From the NCBI RefSeq assembly GCF_011386835.1, contig NC_088791.1, positions 130,284,971-130,348,970 of the forward strand: a DNA stretch of 64,000 bases. The letters run 5' to 3'. The notes under the pieces are model-generated. The model was not told where the DNA came from, did not search any database, and saw only the letters and a program-made list of their open reading frames with translations. This stretch comes from Chrysemys picta bellii (taxonomy: Eukaryota; Chordata; Testudines; Emydidae). Both the position numbers and the translations under genes were made by a program. Positions 1 to 10,432 of this stretch are shown here, one piece after another (position 1 is the stretch's first letter; every line of letters begins with the position of its first letter).

Positions 1-267
1 CTTCGCTTAAGCCTCAATCCACCTGCCCTGCCTGTTCCCCTCCTTCCACTTCCCTCCATCTTATCCCCCTCATTTCCCACTCTTACTTCTATGGCCCCTC
101 CCCCCTCCTTTATCTTTCCTTTTAGTTAATCCTCACTACCCCTCTCCCTCCAAGAACTAAAAATAAATAATAATAATCCTGGATCTAACATGTTTGCAAA
201 CCATCACTCAGTACACTCTACGTATGGGGGGTTATATCCCTTCCCCTACCTGATGTATGTCTTGTCT
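1..267. other. Pyrimidine-rich sequence, no gene
   Basis: The + strand is rich in C and T for the first 180 bases and then becomes ordinary sequence. It lies directly upstream of a PLE tail in the same orientation, so it may be more of that element, but I cannot align it to the other copies. No coding potential is visible. Confidence 0.4.
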
Positions 268-352
268 ATTTAGACAACTGAGCCCACGAAAGCTTATGCT
301 CAAATAAATGTGTTAGTCTCTAAGGTGCCCCAAGGACTCCTCGTTCTTATTT
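268..352 (+). mobile_element. Penelope-like element 3' tail fragment
   Basis: The sequence contains cccacgaaagcttatgctc followed by the segment ending in tctctaaggtgcc, the same tail found at 6.2, 10.2, 17.7 and 26.1 kb. It stops just after cgttctt. The last 40 bases of the usual tail, containing gatacagactaacacggct, are missing. No TSD was found. The 370 bases that follow contain nothing I recognise. Confidence 0.75.
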
Positions 353-733
353 TGAGAATGTACTGTCTATCACGCTGTGTTTGACCAGTGCTGGTACAAC
401 AGAACACTATTCTCAGCTGACTGCAAGTGCTACTGTAATACAAATTAATTATTGCACTACAAGTAAATATTAGATGGAAAAATTACTCAAACTCATTTCT
501 GAAACCCACATTTCATTTTGCCACCTTTGCACCCCTTGCATTAGCTTTTCGCAAACCTCGGTGTCCTTTTACATGTAGAGATTGTCAATGCCTCTTTTAG
601 AGAGAGCAGACTGCCTATTGCTAGTTAGGAAGCAATAGCGAGGCCTTGCTCAAGGAGTGTTTCTTGCTAATTATTGACCAGTATCATATCTTCTCTTTTT
701 GGGTAAGATTATGAAGACAGTTTTGGTGAGATG

Positions 734-936
734 CAACAGAGGGTCCTGCGGCACCTTTAAGACTAACAGAAGTATTGGGAGCATAAGCTTTTGTGGGTAA
801 GAACCTCACTTCTTCAGATGCAAGTAATGGAAATTTCCAGAGGCAGGTATAAATCAGTATGGAGATAATGAGGTTAGTTCAATCAGGGAAGGTGAGGTGC
901 TCTGCTAGCAGTGGAGGTGTGAACACCAAGGGAGGA
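734..936 (-). repeat. Left inverted arm (PLE 3' tail, minus strand)
   Basis: The reverse complement matches 2872-3078 over about 200 bp with scattered substitutions. It begins at gcaacagaggg, so it lacks the last 40 nt present in the right arm (3079-3117). At its inner edge it joins N-terminal coding sequence at a shared CTCCTCCC motif. Confidence 0.9.
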
Positions 937-1306
937 GGTTGATTTGTTCCTGTGTTAGTGTAGGAAGTGTCCTGAGTAGATGGTGCAGTTTCTTAGTGTA
1001 TTCCTCAGTGGGATCTGAGGAAAGTGGCCTGTAGAATTTGGTATTGGAGAGTTGTCTGGCAGCCTCCTTCTGGTAGTCAGACCTGTTCATGATGACAACA
1101 GCACCTCCTTTATCAGCCTCTTTGATGATACTCTCAGGGTGGTTTCTGAGGCTGTGGATGGCATTGCGTTCTGCACGACTTAGGTTATGAGGCAAGCAAT
1201 GTTGTTTTTCCACAATTTCTGCCTGTGCACGTCGGCGGAAGCATTCTATGTATAGGTCCAGACTGTCATTTCGACCCTCAGGAGGAGTCCACTTGGAGTT
1301 CTTCAA
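905..1306 (-). pseudogene. PLE reverse transcriptase, N-terminal part (inverted)
   Basis: The 133-codon minus-strand frame contains ADKGGAVVIMNRSDY (about residues 64-78) and a following QLSNTKFY, which are typical of the region N-terminal to the RT palm in Penelope-like proteins. It ends in LTQEQINLLP and then runs into the 3' tail (the residues WCSHLHC are read from tail sequence). The missing next part of the protein begins on the other strand near 1310, so the two frames are complementary pieces of one protein. The initiator Met is not meaningful, because the frame starts at the inversion junction. Confidence 0.85.
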
Positions 1307-1309
1307 CCT

Positions 1310-2925
1310 ACCCTTAGAGCCCCGACCCGGGTTATTCTATCTACTACCCAAGGAAATCCTGGACGCCCCATCATCTTGGGCATTGGCACTCTCACTGAAG
1401 GACTGTCTGGATATGTGGACTCCCTACTCAGACCCTACGCCACCAGCACTCCCAGCTATCTCCGTGACACCACTGATTTCCTGAGAAAACTACAATGCAT
1501 TGGTGACCTCCCAGAAAACACCATCCTAGCCACCATGGATGTAGAGGCTCTCTACACAAACATCCCACACACAGATGGAATACAAGCTGTCAGGAACAGT
1601 ATCCCAGATGATGACACAGCACAACTTGTTGCTGAGCTCTGTGACTTTATCCTCACGCACAATTATTTCAAATTTGGTGACAATATATAGCTCCAGACCA
1701 GTGGCACCGCTATGGGCACCCGCATGGCCCCACAATATGTTGACCTGGAACAACACTTCCTCAGCTCTCATTCACTCACGCCCCTTCTCTACCTATGCTA
1801 CATTGATGACATCTTCATCATCTGGACCCATGGGAAGGAGACCCTGGAAAAATTCCACCATGATTTCAACAACTTCCACCCCACCATCAACCTCAGCCTG
1901 GACTAATCTACACGGGAGGTCCACTTCTTAGACACCACAGTACAAATAAGCGATGGCCACGTTACCACCACCCTATACCGAAAACCACCGACCGCTACGC
2001 CTACCTTCATGCCTCCAGCTTCCACCCCCGGACACACCACACGATCCATCGTCTACAGCCAAGCGCTGAGGTACAACCGCATCTGCTCCAACCCCTCAGA
2101 CAGAGACCAACACCTACAATATCTTCACCAAGCATTCTCAAAACTACGATACCCACACAAGGAAATAAAGGAACAAATCAACAGAGCCAGACGTGTACCC
2201 AGAAGCCTCCTGCTACAAGACAGGCCCAAAAAAGAAACCAACAGAACTCCACTGGCCATCACCTACAGTCCTCAGCTTAAACCTCTCCAACGCTTCATCA
2301 GTGATCTACAACCCATCCTGGACAATGATCCCTCACTTTCACAGACCTTGGGAGGCAGGGCAGTCCTCGTCCACAGACAACCCGCCAACCTTAAGCATAT
2401 TCTCAGCAGCAACCACGCACCGCACCATAACAACTCTAACTCAGGAACAAACCTCGATGCCAACTCTGCCCACATATCTACACCAGCAACACCATCACAG
2501 GACCTAACCAGATCAGCTACAACATCACCGGCTCATTCACCTGCACGTCCACCAATGTTATGTATGCCATCATGTGCCAGCAATGCCCCTCTGCTATGTA
2601 CATTGGCCAAACTGGACAGTCATTACGCAAGAGGATAAATGGACACAAGTCAGATCTCAGGAATGGCAATATACAAAAACCTGTAGGAGAACACTTCAAC
2701 CTCCCTGGCCACACAATAGCAGATGTAAAGGTAGCCATCTTACAGCAAAAAAACTTCAGGACCAGACTCCAAAGAGAAACTGCTGAGCTCCAGTTCATTT
2801 GCAAATTTGACACCATCAGATCAGGATTAAACAAAGACTGTGAATGGCTATCCAACTACAGAAGCAGTTTCTCCTCCCTTGGTGTTCACACCTCCACTGC
2901 TAGCAGAGCACCTCACCCTCCCTGA
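1310..2925 (+). pseudogene. PLE reverse transcriptase with C-terminal GIY-YIG endonuclease, broken
   Basis: Successive frames read PRPGLFYLLPK (about 1320), LTEGLSGYVDSLLRPYA, MDVEALYTNIPH (about 1535-1570), SGTAMGTRMAPQY (about 1697-1735) and the catalytic YIDD at 1799-1810. After the RT, another frame shows a small zinc-type CQLCPH motif near 2460. The GIY-YIG domain follows, with CPSAMYIGQTGQSLRKRING from about 2580. The CxxC block before the nuclease fits Neptune-type PLEs. Breaks: about 13 bases are missing near 1350, there are in-frame stops at 1688-1690 and 1904-1906, and a frameshift lies before 2440. Confidence 0.88.
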
Positions 2926-2993
2926 TTGAACTAACCTCGTTATCTCCATACTGATTTATACCTGCCTCTGGAGATTTCCATTACTTGCATCTG

Positions 2994-3035
2994 AAGAAGT
3001 GAGGTTCTTACCCACGAAAGCTTATGCTCCCAATG
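2994..3035 (+). ncRNA. Hammerhead-ribozyme-like core in the PLE tail (partial)
   Basis: CTGAAGA (fits CUGANGA) is followed by a hairpin GTGAGG...CCCAC, then GAAA, then GC-TTAT-GC (a 2-bp helix III) and TC (fits the UH cleavage triplet). These are the conserved pieces of a minimal type I hammerhead in the right order. Hammerheads are known in PLE terminal repeats. I could not pair a convincing stem I, so activity is doubtful. Copies at 6.19, 10.2, 16.1, 17.8 and 26.1 kb keep the stem II hairpin and mostly the GAAA, but several have CCGAAGA in place of CTGAAGA. Confidence 0.4.
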
Positions 3036-3125
3036 CTTCTGTTAGTCTTGAAGGTGCCACACGACCCTCTGTTGCTTTTATAGATTCAGACTAACACGGC
3101 TACCCCTCTGATACTTGTGGTGAGA

Positions 3126-3825
3126 CAACTCTCATGATAGCTAGATGCCTTTTATCTTCTTGACCCATGTCAATCTGGATACAAACCGGGCTATGGCACA
3201 GAGACTGTACCAGTTGAATTGTCTGATGATCTCCTCCTGATGACAGATAGTGACCAAGGTGGTATTATTAGATCTATCAGCTGGGTTCTATACAGCTGAT
3301 CCTGAGGAGCCGGTGACTCACCTGCCGGCATGGAACAAGCTGCTCTTCAATGGCTTCATTCTTTTCTCTGAGAGATTTTAACGGGTAGTGGTGGGCAACT
3401 GCTACTGAAGAGCTCTCAAGTGTGGGGTGCCATTCTGTCATGCTTCCTGTTCAACGTGCACATGGGTCTGTGGGGGGGGGGGGGGGGACGACACGGCGTT
3501 CAGTGTTTTCCATATGCTAACACCCAGCTGCCTGTCTCTATCAGATCTGATTCAGATAATGCGGTTCAGTGCCAAAGCCCAGTGTCTACTCAAGACTGAG
3601 GTTTGGATGAGAGTGAGATGATGAGGCTCGGCCCAGATAAGATTGAGGCGATAATGGGTGGATTGGGTGGAAGAAGACTGAGGAGATGGCAGAGGTAATA
3701 TCGGTACCTTTGATTGATGGACTATGGCGCCCAATAGTTAATAGTGTCAATTTAGGAGAGATTTTAGACCCCCCAGCTGCTCTTTGGCAATCACATTACA
3801 TCACTGACCTAATCAGTTTTTAACC
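3126..3825. other. No recognised gene; contains a 16-G run
   Basis: The only notable feature is a homopolymer of 16 G at 3472-3487. The open frames across it are short and show no family motif. Confidence 0.5.
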
Positions 3826-4012
3826 TGGGGAGGAGGGATAGCTCAGTGGTTTGAGCAGTGGCCTGCTAAACCCAGGGTTGTGAATTCAATCTTTGAGGGG
3901 GCCACTTAGGGATCTGGGGCAAAATCAGTACTTGGTCCTGCTAGTGAAAGCAGGGGGTTGGACTCAATGACCTTTCAGGGTCCCTTCCAGTTCTATGAGA
4001 TAGGTATATCTC
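3826..4012 (+). mobile_element. tRNA-derived SINE with CR1-like tail (turtle Pol III SINE type)
   Basis: The A-box-like tagctcagtggtttgagc lies at 3838-3855 and a B-box-like ggttgtgaattcaat near 3876-3890. The 3' half (ggactcaatgacctttcagg) resembles the CR1 LINE 3' end, as in the known turtle SINEs. It is copied by CR1 machinery and has no protein. Sister copies lie at 5.5 kb (minus) and 44.9 kb (plus). Confidence 0.85.
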
Positions 4013-4079
4013 CATACAGTATTATTATTTATTATTACTGTCTGCATCTGACTAGAAGGTTGCAATCTTTCCTTTAGGA

Positions 4080-4245
4080 TGCAGACCTTGCCACTGCTGT
4101 CTATGCTTTTGTCACGTCAAGAGTAGACTATTGCAATGCACTCTAAATGGGATTACTCCTTAAAACCATTCAGAGACTGAAGCTGGTGCAGAATGCACTG
4201 AGTGGAGCTGCTTGTAGGTGTATCCTAAATGATGCCTGTGTTTTT
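4080..4245 (+). pseudogene. L2-type LINE reverse transcriptase fragment
   Basis: The plus-strand translation reads AFVTSRVDYCNAL, a stop, then LLKTIQRLKLVQNALSGAAC. This matches the SRLDYCNAL...LQLVQNAAARL motif of L2-clade RT C-terminal regions. Only about 50 codons remain, with a stop. Sequence from 4250 to 5530 shows nothing I recognise. Confidence 0.65.
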
Positions 4246-5531
4246 GGAGCCTAGTCGCCTAATGGCTCCTATATGCAGTTTAATTGGTAATCATAGCACT
4301 CCTTCTCAGCTGTGGATTTGTTACAATTGGCACATGATTGTTTGATTTTAACCTTGTGTCACTCCAGATATGTGATAATTAGATTTGCCTAAATGTGAGG
4401 GAACAATTTATTGATTAGATTTTAAATTCACTACAGTCTTCCTCTGGATACAGTGTCAGCCCTACCCAAGTGTGTGCCACAACTATAAGCCCTAAGTCTG
4501 TTACAGCTAAAGAAGATTCCTCTCTCGCCAAAATTACAGGGGCCTGGGCTTTGGAAACAGAAGGCCTTGGGCGCTGTGTTTACAACTGACGCCGTGGACA
4601 CTGTTAGATAAGAAACAAATATAGCTAATAGATTAGAGAATTTTCAATGTTTGTTACCGTAGTAAGAATGATTACAGTAACCCATGCTTTAAGTGCAATG
4701 GGAGAGGTCAAGAAAGTAGCAAGGGAGAAGAGTCAGAGTGCGAGGTCTAGAAGGTGTAGTTATCAGGAGGGCTACTTCAGCCCTGTTCTGGTTACTGTTA
4801 ACAAGACTATTCTTTGGAACCCAGCTAAAGTCTCTCAAGTATAAATGCATTAAGGTACATTAGCTACTATGCCTATAAAGCATCTTACAGTAGTGTCATT
4901 ATCAGATATATGGGACAAAGACCAGCTTTGCAAAGCTGCCAAAGAAAAGCAAACAATCAATTACAAGAACAGCCTGCCCATGCGTTGATCTTCCCAGACA
5001 TGGTCTGATAATTGAAAACCAAAGAAAGGAATTAATGTTAAGTACTCTGTAATCGAGGAATAGGTTGAAATCTCACTTCCATTTGCTGCAGAGGAAAGTC
5101 ATCTACCATATGCTTTCGGACTAGGTATCAAACAATTTACTTCAAAGCATAACATTGGCCAAGGTTATCTGAGACATGAGAGATAATCTCTGATAAAGAG
5201 TGAGAGTTGGGTACTTGAATAGATATGCAAAGAAGGAAGAAAAATTCATAGTTTTTTCCTAATACAGCACTTGATAAATACTGGACAAATAATCTAATAA
5301 CTAATGCAGGTGCAGTTTTAAGATTTGGGGATTATTAGATCAAATGACTACACACTTAATATTAATGATTGGGCCATCTGTGTTCACAAGAATCATTTTA
5401 TACCTCAATGAGGTAGTGTTAACTACCTGTCTGCTAATATGCCTCATGCCTGACCTTCAGGAAGGAAGAGGAACAGGGTAATTTCATACTTAGAACTTCA
5501 TATCACAGTGGCAGAATTAATGGTTAGTTAA

Positions 5532-5718
5532 TGGAGATATCCTATCTTCTGGAACTGGAAGGGACCTTGAAAGGTCATTGAGTCCAGCCCCCTGCCTTCA
5601 CTAGCAGGACCAAGTACTGATTTCTGCCCCAGATCCCTAAGTGGCCCCCTCAAGGATTGAGCTCACAACCCTGGGTTTAGCAGGCCAATGCTCAAACCAC
5701 TGAGCTATCCCTCCCCCC
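5532..5718 (-). mobile_element. tRNA-derived SINE with CR1-like tail
   Basis: This is the reverse complement of the SINE at 3.8 kb. The CR1-like tail (ctggaactggaagggacctt) is on the left and the box A complement (accactgagctatccctccc) on the right. It is nearly full length. Confidence 0.85.
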
Positions 5719-5861
5719 TATTATATAGTTTGATTTCTAAAAATGAGCAGAAAGAATAGTTTTGTCTTCTCTTGTATTGAGCTGATAGTAAAGTTACTGG
5801 ACTCACTAAATGCATGGGGGAGAAAGGAACTTCTTTTCCATTAGTGAAGTAGCCACATGGG

Positions 5862-5925
5862 CCTCAATTCAGTAAAGTACTTAGGCAGGTGCTCACCATG
5901 CTGTGCTGAATCAGGGCCCAAAATT
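5862..5925. repeat. Half copy of a palindromic amniote MITE
   Basis: The segment cctcaattcagtaaagtac...gaatcagggccc matches the ends of the palindromic element seen better at 9490-9605. Only the termini remain. Confidence 0.45.
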
Positions 5926-6109
5926 GTGGTTACAAGACACATATTAGCTGAAGGCAAACTGTCAGCTAACTATAGGACTTAAAATAAGTTAAATGTTATC
6001 AAGATTTGTTTTAATTAAGTGAACAAAATATTTTTAAGCATAAATATTCTCCTGCGAAGGAGTGGAAACAAAGAAAACCCCAAACAAACAAACAAGCAAA
6101 AAAAAGAAA

Positions 6110-6302
6110 ACAGAGAGCATGAACACCTGTATGTGCGTATATATATCTCCTCAATATATGTTCCACTCTATATGCATCCAAAGAAGTGGGCAGTAGCCCA
6201 CGAAAGCTTATGCTCTAATAAATTTGTTAGTCTCTAAGGTGCCACAAGTACTCCTGTTCTTTTTGCAGATACAGACTAACACGGCTGTTACTCTGAAACT
6301 TG
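6110..6302 (+). mobile_element. PLE 3' tail insertion
   Basis: It runs from acagagagcat through atgcatccaaagaagtggg and the hairpin gtgggcagtagcccac to the complete 3' end ctctgaaac. It is 5'-truncated. The chance frame at 6019-6237 crosses it and is not a gene. I could not settle a TSD. Confidence 0.8.
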
Positions 6303-6339
6303 TTTGTCTTAGCAATTGGCTGAACAAGAAGTAGGACTG

Positions 6340-6727
6340 AGTGAACTTGTAGGCGCCAAAGTTTTACATTGTTACATAACTGCTCTCAAAACAAAACCAA
6401 CCGAAAAAAACCCCTACGTTTGTAAGGTGCACTTTCATGATAAAGAGATTGCACTACAGTACTTGTATAAGGTGAATTGAAAAATAGTATTTCATTTGTT
6501 TATCATTTTTACAGTGAAAAGATTTATAATAAAAATAATAATATAAAGTGAGCACTATACACTTTGTATTCTGTGTTGTAATTGAAATCAATATATTTGA
6601 AAATGTAGAAAAACATCCACAAATATTTAATAAATTTCAATTGGTATCCTATGAACAGTGTGATTAATCGTGATTAATTTTTTTGAGTTAATTGCGTGAG
6701 TTAACTGCAATTAATCAACGGCCCTAG
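6340..6727 (+). mobile_element. hAT-like element, right part
   Basis: The AT-rich body ends in gtgattaatcgtgattaat, then ttaactgcaattaatcaacg, then gccctag. The reverse complement of this end, starting ctagggccgt, resembles a hAT terminus beginning CAGGGCTGTC. I recognise the body as a common reptile/bird repeat. The left boundary is uncertain. Confidence 0.5.
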
Positions 6728-7119
6728 ACAAAACAGCTCAAGAAACAGGTCAGGGGAAAATACATTGTTTTGCTCATGTTAAAAAATTCGGATGATCTTT
6801 CCTTTGAAAAGCTCCCGCACCTCCATGCTTTTGAGCAGGAACTTGAAATTGGGCAAGGAGTTGGTCTTTGTGTCAGGGTTGTATCTTTTGTCACCCCTGT
6901 GAAAATCCTCCCAATTTTGGAGATCACAGTTTCCACATGTTGAGTAAAGACTTGCTAGATCTTTGAAGTTAAATTCCTTGAAGATTACATCTGCACTGGG
7001 AATGCTCCAGCCTGGGGATGAGCAGGACTTTCCCTGCACAGCTCCGAGATGCTGCTAGCTGTGCTGGGCCAGGCACTGAAGCTGTCTTTCATGTGTACTA
7101 AATGATACCTCTGCTGGAC

Positions 7120-7600
7120 TCAGGTAATACAGAGGAGGAAGCTGCCTGATTTGAATGAGAGGAGATAAGAGGCAGACTGGTAAGGGTGATGAGTAGATTT
7201 GGTCAAGGAGCCAGGGGAGGATGAGATGACAATGGGACTGGAGGCTAGCAGTGAGTGGAAATGAGAGTTGAATGGAGGTTGGAAACCAGTGGTGGGGGGA
7301 GGTACTGAGACAGATCTGATGAAGTGCCAGGGTAGAAGAGGAGAATTGGGACTGGCTGGGCCAAGAGATTGGGACAAGGAGCCTGAGGGGGACACAGACT
7401 CAATGAGGATTACAGAGAGGAAGATTGGGACTGGGAGCCATGTGACTGGGATGGTGGAAGGAGAGAGAAAATGTGGATAAACAGCCAGGAGGCAAGGAGA
7501 ACGGAACAGGGATGAGAAGCCTGAGGAATACAAAGTAGGATTAGCTAGACCAGGAGAATGGGATGGGGATGAGGAGCTGGAGGTGGGGAAGAGACAGTTA
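7120..7600 (+). repeat. Purine-rich degenerate tandem segment inside R1
   Basis: Variants of gggactggga/aaggagcctgag recur with irregular 40-60 base spacing. The plus strand is almost free of long pyrimidine runs. The equivalent block in copy B is 47990-48310 and differs in length, as expected for a variable-number segment. Confidence 0.6.
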
Positions 7601-8036
7601 CTGGGATAGGTTAAAATGTATGGGGCAGACAGTGTTAAGCTTTGGAGGAATGGGCAGAAAAGTCTGTTCTCACTAGAAGGCATCCTCTCCAGAGCCTCGA
7701 ATGGAAACCAGGATTCTTGAGTCTCACCATTCCTCTGCTATCAGAAATACCCATGAAACCTATTGCCAGAGTATATGCCTCATTCCTCCTCTAGTACTGG
7801 TCCATATGGAGGCTGACAACCTACAACTGCTATCAGTTACTCCATTAGCTTAAGTAGCAGAAGTCTGTGAGGTAGATCTAAAGTTTCCAATTCTGCAGAT
7901 GACCCAGGTGGCTATCAATATGATGCCAAATGAGGAAATTTCTGTTTTTTACGTTTGTTTTTTTAAACACCTAGGAAATATCTAATAAAGAGACCTATGT
8001 TAAAAGAACATTCTTAATGTTGCCAAATCAAACACT

Positions 8037-8202
8037 CAAAAGTTAGGAAATGCCAGAATTAAGGTTGCCTGTGCAACCTTCATTTGCCCCCCCCCCCCGC
8101 TTTTGCATATGCATTATGATGCAGCTTTAATTACATGATCACATACTATGTTTTTCCCCACAGGAAACCTCCACCTTAATTCTAGCATTTCCTACTTTTG
8201 AG
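8037..8202. repeat. Long hairpin at the end of R1 copy A
   Basis: The left arm aaaagttaggaaatgccaga (from about 8037) pairs with the right arm near 8173-8202 (tctagcatttcctactttt) over about 27 nt with one or two mismatches. The loop is about 105 nt. A smaller hairpin, ggttgcctgtgcaacc, lies inside it. Confidence 0.7.
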
Positions 8203-8240
8203 CATTTGACCTTGCAATCTTAATTCTATTCTGTTAACAT

Positions 8241-9489
8241 GGTATGTTTGATATAATATATATACATACATAAGCAATATTATGCAATAAGTAATACACA
8301 TATTGATCATTAGATGTATTCCTTACTTACGCCATTCACATGGGAAAGGATATGCTATATGAATAGAATTTATGTTGAAAGCAAACATTTAGGAGAATTA
8401 TAATGCACATTGACCTGGAGTGTATCACTACATGAGCACAAACTTTAATCAGCTCTTCTGCTTATTATTAGCTTGGTTGAAAAATGATCTTAAAGTAAGT
8501 TTTAAAAGTAAATAAGTTAAATGGGAAACAGCACCAAAAGCCTGAGGTTTGCTGAGATTACTGAGTGATAAATACTTTAACAGTGGTAAATGTTTAAATT
8601 AATATGTTAGATGATTTTTTTTCTCCTGAACCCCTAAGTTTGAAACAGTTTATTGGATTTTTACAGAGAACAAGTAAAAAGAAAAAAAAAGAGAAAAAGA
8701 GACCCCAGAGACCACCAATATATCATATGTAACAGCAGATAACAGGTTAAGGCCCAATCCTGCAAACACACACATTCCTAACTTTAAGCATATGAGTCAT
8801 GACATTGGGTTCAGTGGCTTGAATTACAACACAGACTCATAGTTCTGATATGTATATGGCCGTAATCCGTTTTAGATCAAAAATCCATTAAAAGTACTCC
8901 ATATATTCATGAATGTTTTCAATCTATTACTTTTTAAAGCATATCCTTTCCAAATTGGATGTCATATGTATGGAATGCATCTAATGATCAATATTTAGTT
9001 GTGAACCATCCTTCCAATACAATTGTTGTAAGTGGTTTATTAAAAAGCATGTGTGATAAATGTCAGCAGAGATATTAAATTTTGGCAAAATGTTAGTAAT
9101 GTCAGCAAAAAAGATTTTAATAAACGAAACTATGTACAGTATGTAGGCCTCTCTGTGCTGCCCATCAACTTTAAAAAAAATTATTAACCTGACAGAGCCT
9201 GGGATCTATATAAGTCTTGACAACAATGCACTGAACACTGTCTGCATGTGGGATTTATACATCTCTGCAGACCAAGAGAGAAAATGTTTACAGTAGATAG
9301 GGCAGTGACACACAGTTGCCATGTCTTTGTTTTAATGCATATGAACTATCTTACACTACATACTATTTCCTGTTATCTGTATATTTACATTCTACTGTTT
9401 TCAACTTAGGACTGCAATGTAAGTGCAGAATCAGTATCAATGCAAAATGGACCGGGCTGTGATACAGCGCCACTTGTAGTCATGTAGGC
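8241..9489. other. No gene recognised
   Basis: AT-rich sequence. Around 8745-8830 (cccaatcctgcaaacacac...) there is a weak match to the palindromic family at 9490. I see no coding or RNA feature. Confidence 0.5.
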
Positions 9490-9605
9490 ACTGATTCAAC
9501 AAAGCACTTAAGCATGTAATAAAGCATTTTTTTCTGAATAGAGATGGAACTACTCACATGCTTAAAGTCAAGCACTTACGCATGTACTTAAGTTCTTTGC
9601 TGAGT
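9490..9605. repeat. Palindromic MITE (amniote family)
   Basis: The left arm ttcaacaaagcacttaagca pairs with the right arm, whose complement reads ctcagcaaagaacttaagta. The middle contains catgcttaaagtcaagcact. The whole unit can fold into one hairpin. Eroded relatives lie near 8745, 14300, 21790 and 50180. Confidence 0.65.
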
Positions 9606-10100
9606 AGGATGACATATTCTCCGCTTACATACTGAGGGGACCAGAAGAAGGTCAAGCATGTGGTTAACAAAAATACAAAATCTTAAAGAAATTAAAATAA
9701 TTTTTCCAATGCCTTTTGTGGCAAGGTATAATACATCCAGCATATTGTATCTTTAAAAGCTTGTGCGCTGCCCAAACAAAGAGTGACACAATGAGGTGTG
9801 AATTCTTCAGGATTAGCACAATAAATCACAACGTGGCACAGCAGGCACAAAGAGCTGATGGAAAATGTGTACATAACTATAATGTGGCCCATGGAGTGTT
9901 AATTTGCAATGATAAACATGGTTATCTTTGTCTATCAATTAATGTTTTAAACCATTTATAGTGATCTTGCTAAATATAAAAAAGTTTTTAGTACAACTAT
10001 TTAAATAAATCCTTTGTTAAAACAAATGCTGAAAAATGGTGTCTCCATTTTATATAATTTTTATGTTTAATTGCCTGTTTTCATTAAAAATTAAATGATA

Positions 10101-10308
10101 AAGTTATTATAGGTTTCAGAGTAGCAGCCGTGTTAGTCTATATCCGCAAAAAGAACAGGAGTACTTGTGGCACCTTAGAGACTAACAAATTTATTAGAGC
10201 ATAAGCTTTCGTGGACTACAGCTCACTTCTTCGGATGCATATAGAGTGGAATAAATATTGAGGAGATATATATACACACATACAGAGAGCATAAACAAGT
10301 TATTATAG
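10101..10308 (-). mobile_element. PLE 3' tail insertion with 12-bp TSD
   Basis: The TSD AAGTTATTATAG is at 10101-10112 and 10297-10308. The minus-strand insert has the complete 3' end (tttcagagtagcagccgtgt), a hairpin region with gtggactacagctcac, and 5' truncation at the acatacagagagc block. It has no coding part. Confidence 0.9.
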
Positions 10309-10400
10309 TTATTTGTTCCATTTTCTTAAAGGCTCTGTTCCATCTTAGATTGCCTCCACTCTTAGACCTCATGCTCCCCTAATACAGATCATTCCCACAT

Positions 10401-10432
10401 GTGTGTGTGTGTGTGTGGGGGGGGGGGGGGGG
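10401..10432. repeat. (GT)n followed by a 16-G run
   Basis: Eight GT units run into 16 consecutive G. The short frame at 10401-10586 that starts in it is a chance frame. Confidence 0.95.

Larger units (their letters stand above)
724..3125 (+). mobile_element. Penelope-like (Neptune-type) retroelement, head-to-head composite insertion
   Basis: One insertion is bounded by the perfect 8-bp TSD TGGTGAGA (724-731 and 3118-3125). Inside it, a minus-strand unit (732-1300: 3' tail plus N-terminal coding) meets a plus-strand unit (about 1300-3117: reverse transcriptase, GIY-YIG endonuclease and the full 3' tail). The two tails form inverted arms of about 200 bp. PLEs use an RT related to telomerase and, in this branch, a GIY-YIG nuclease for target-primed insertion. 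The reading frame is broken by stops and frameshifts, so the copy is dead. Because the TSD encloses both halves, the inversion probably formed during insertion rather than later. Confidence 0.85.
6728..8240 (+). repeat. R1 repeat family, copy A (unnamed)
   Basis: It aligns by eye with 46.72-48.85 kb in the same orientation. Shared blocks in order are ggaaaa(a)ta.attgttttg, gcacctccatg, the gacttgaa(a/g)tt block, a purine-rich middle, ctgcagatgacccaggtg, and a final block with caaaagtta(g/a)gaaat and catga(t)caca. The frame seen on the minus strand at 7120-7683 is the purine-rich middle read backwards (Ser/Pro-rich) and is not a gene. The family looks like a non-LTR or DNA element remnant of unknown class. 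Confidence 0.6.

Noticed and set aside
2009..2638. 209-codon frame as a possible separate gene
   Set aside because: The first part is the PLE RT C-terminal region in frame. The Ser/Thr/Pro-rich end is an out-of-frame reading after a frameshift; the true frame carries the CQLCPH motif.
3472..3487. 16-G run as a possible assembly artefact or functional quadruplex
   Set aside because: A single homopolymer cannot be interpreted from sequence alone, and a similar run at 10417-10432 suggests ordinary slippage.
7120..7683. 187-codon minus-strand frame rich in Ser, Pro and Leu
   Set aside because: It is the antisense of a purine-rich degenerate tandem segment. The second copy of the repeat (47.99-48.31 kb) gives a similarly biased but unrelated frame, so there is no protein-level conservation.
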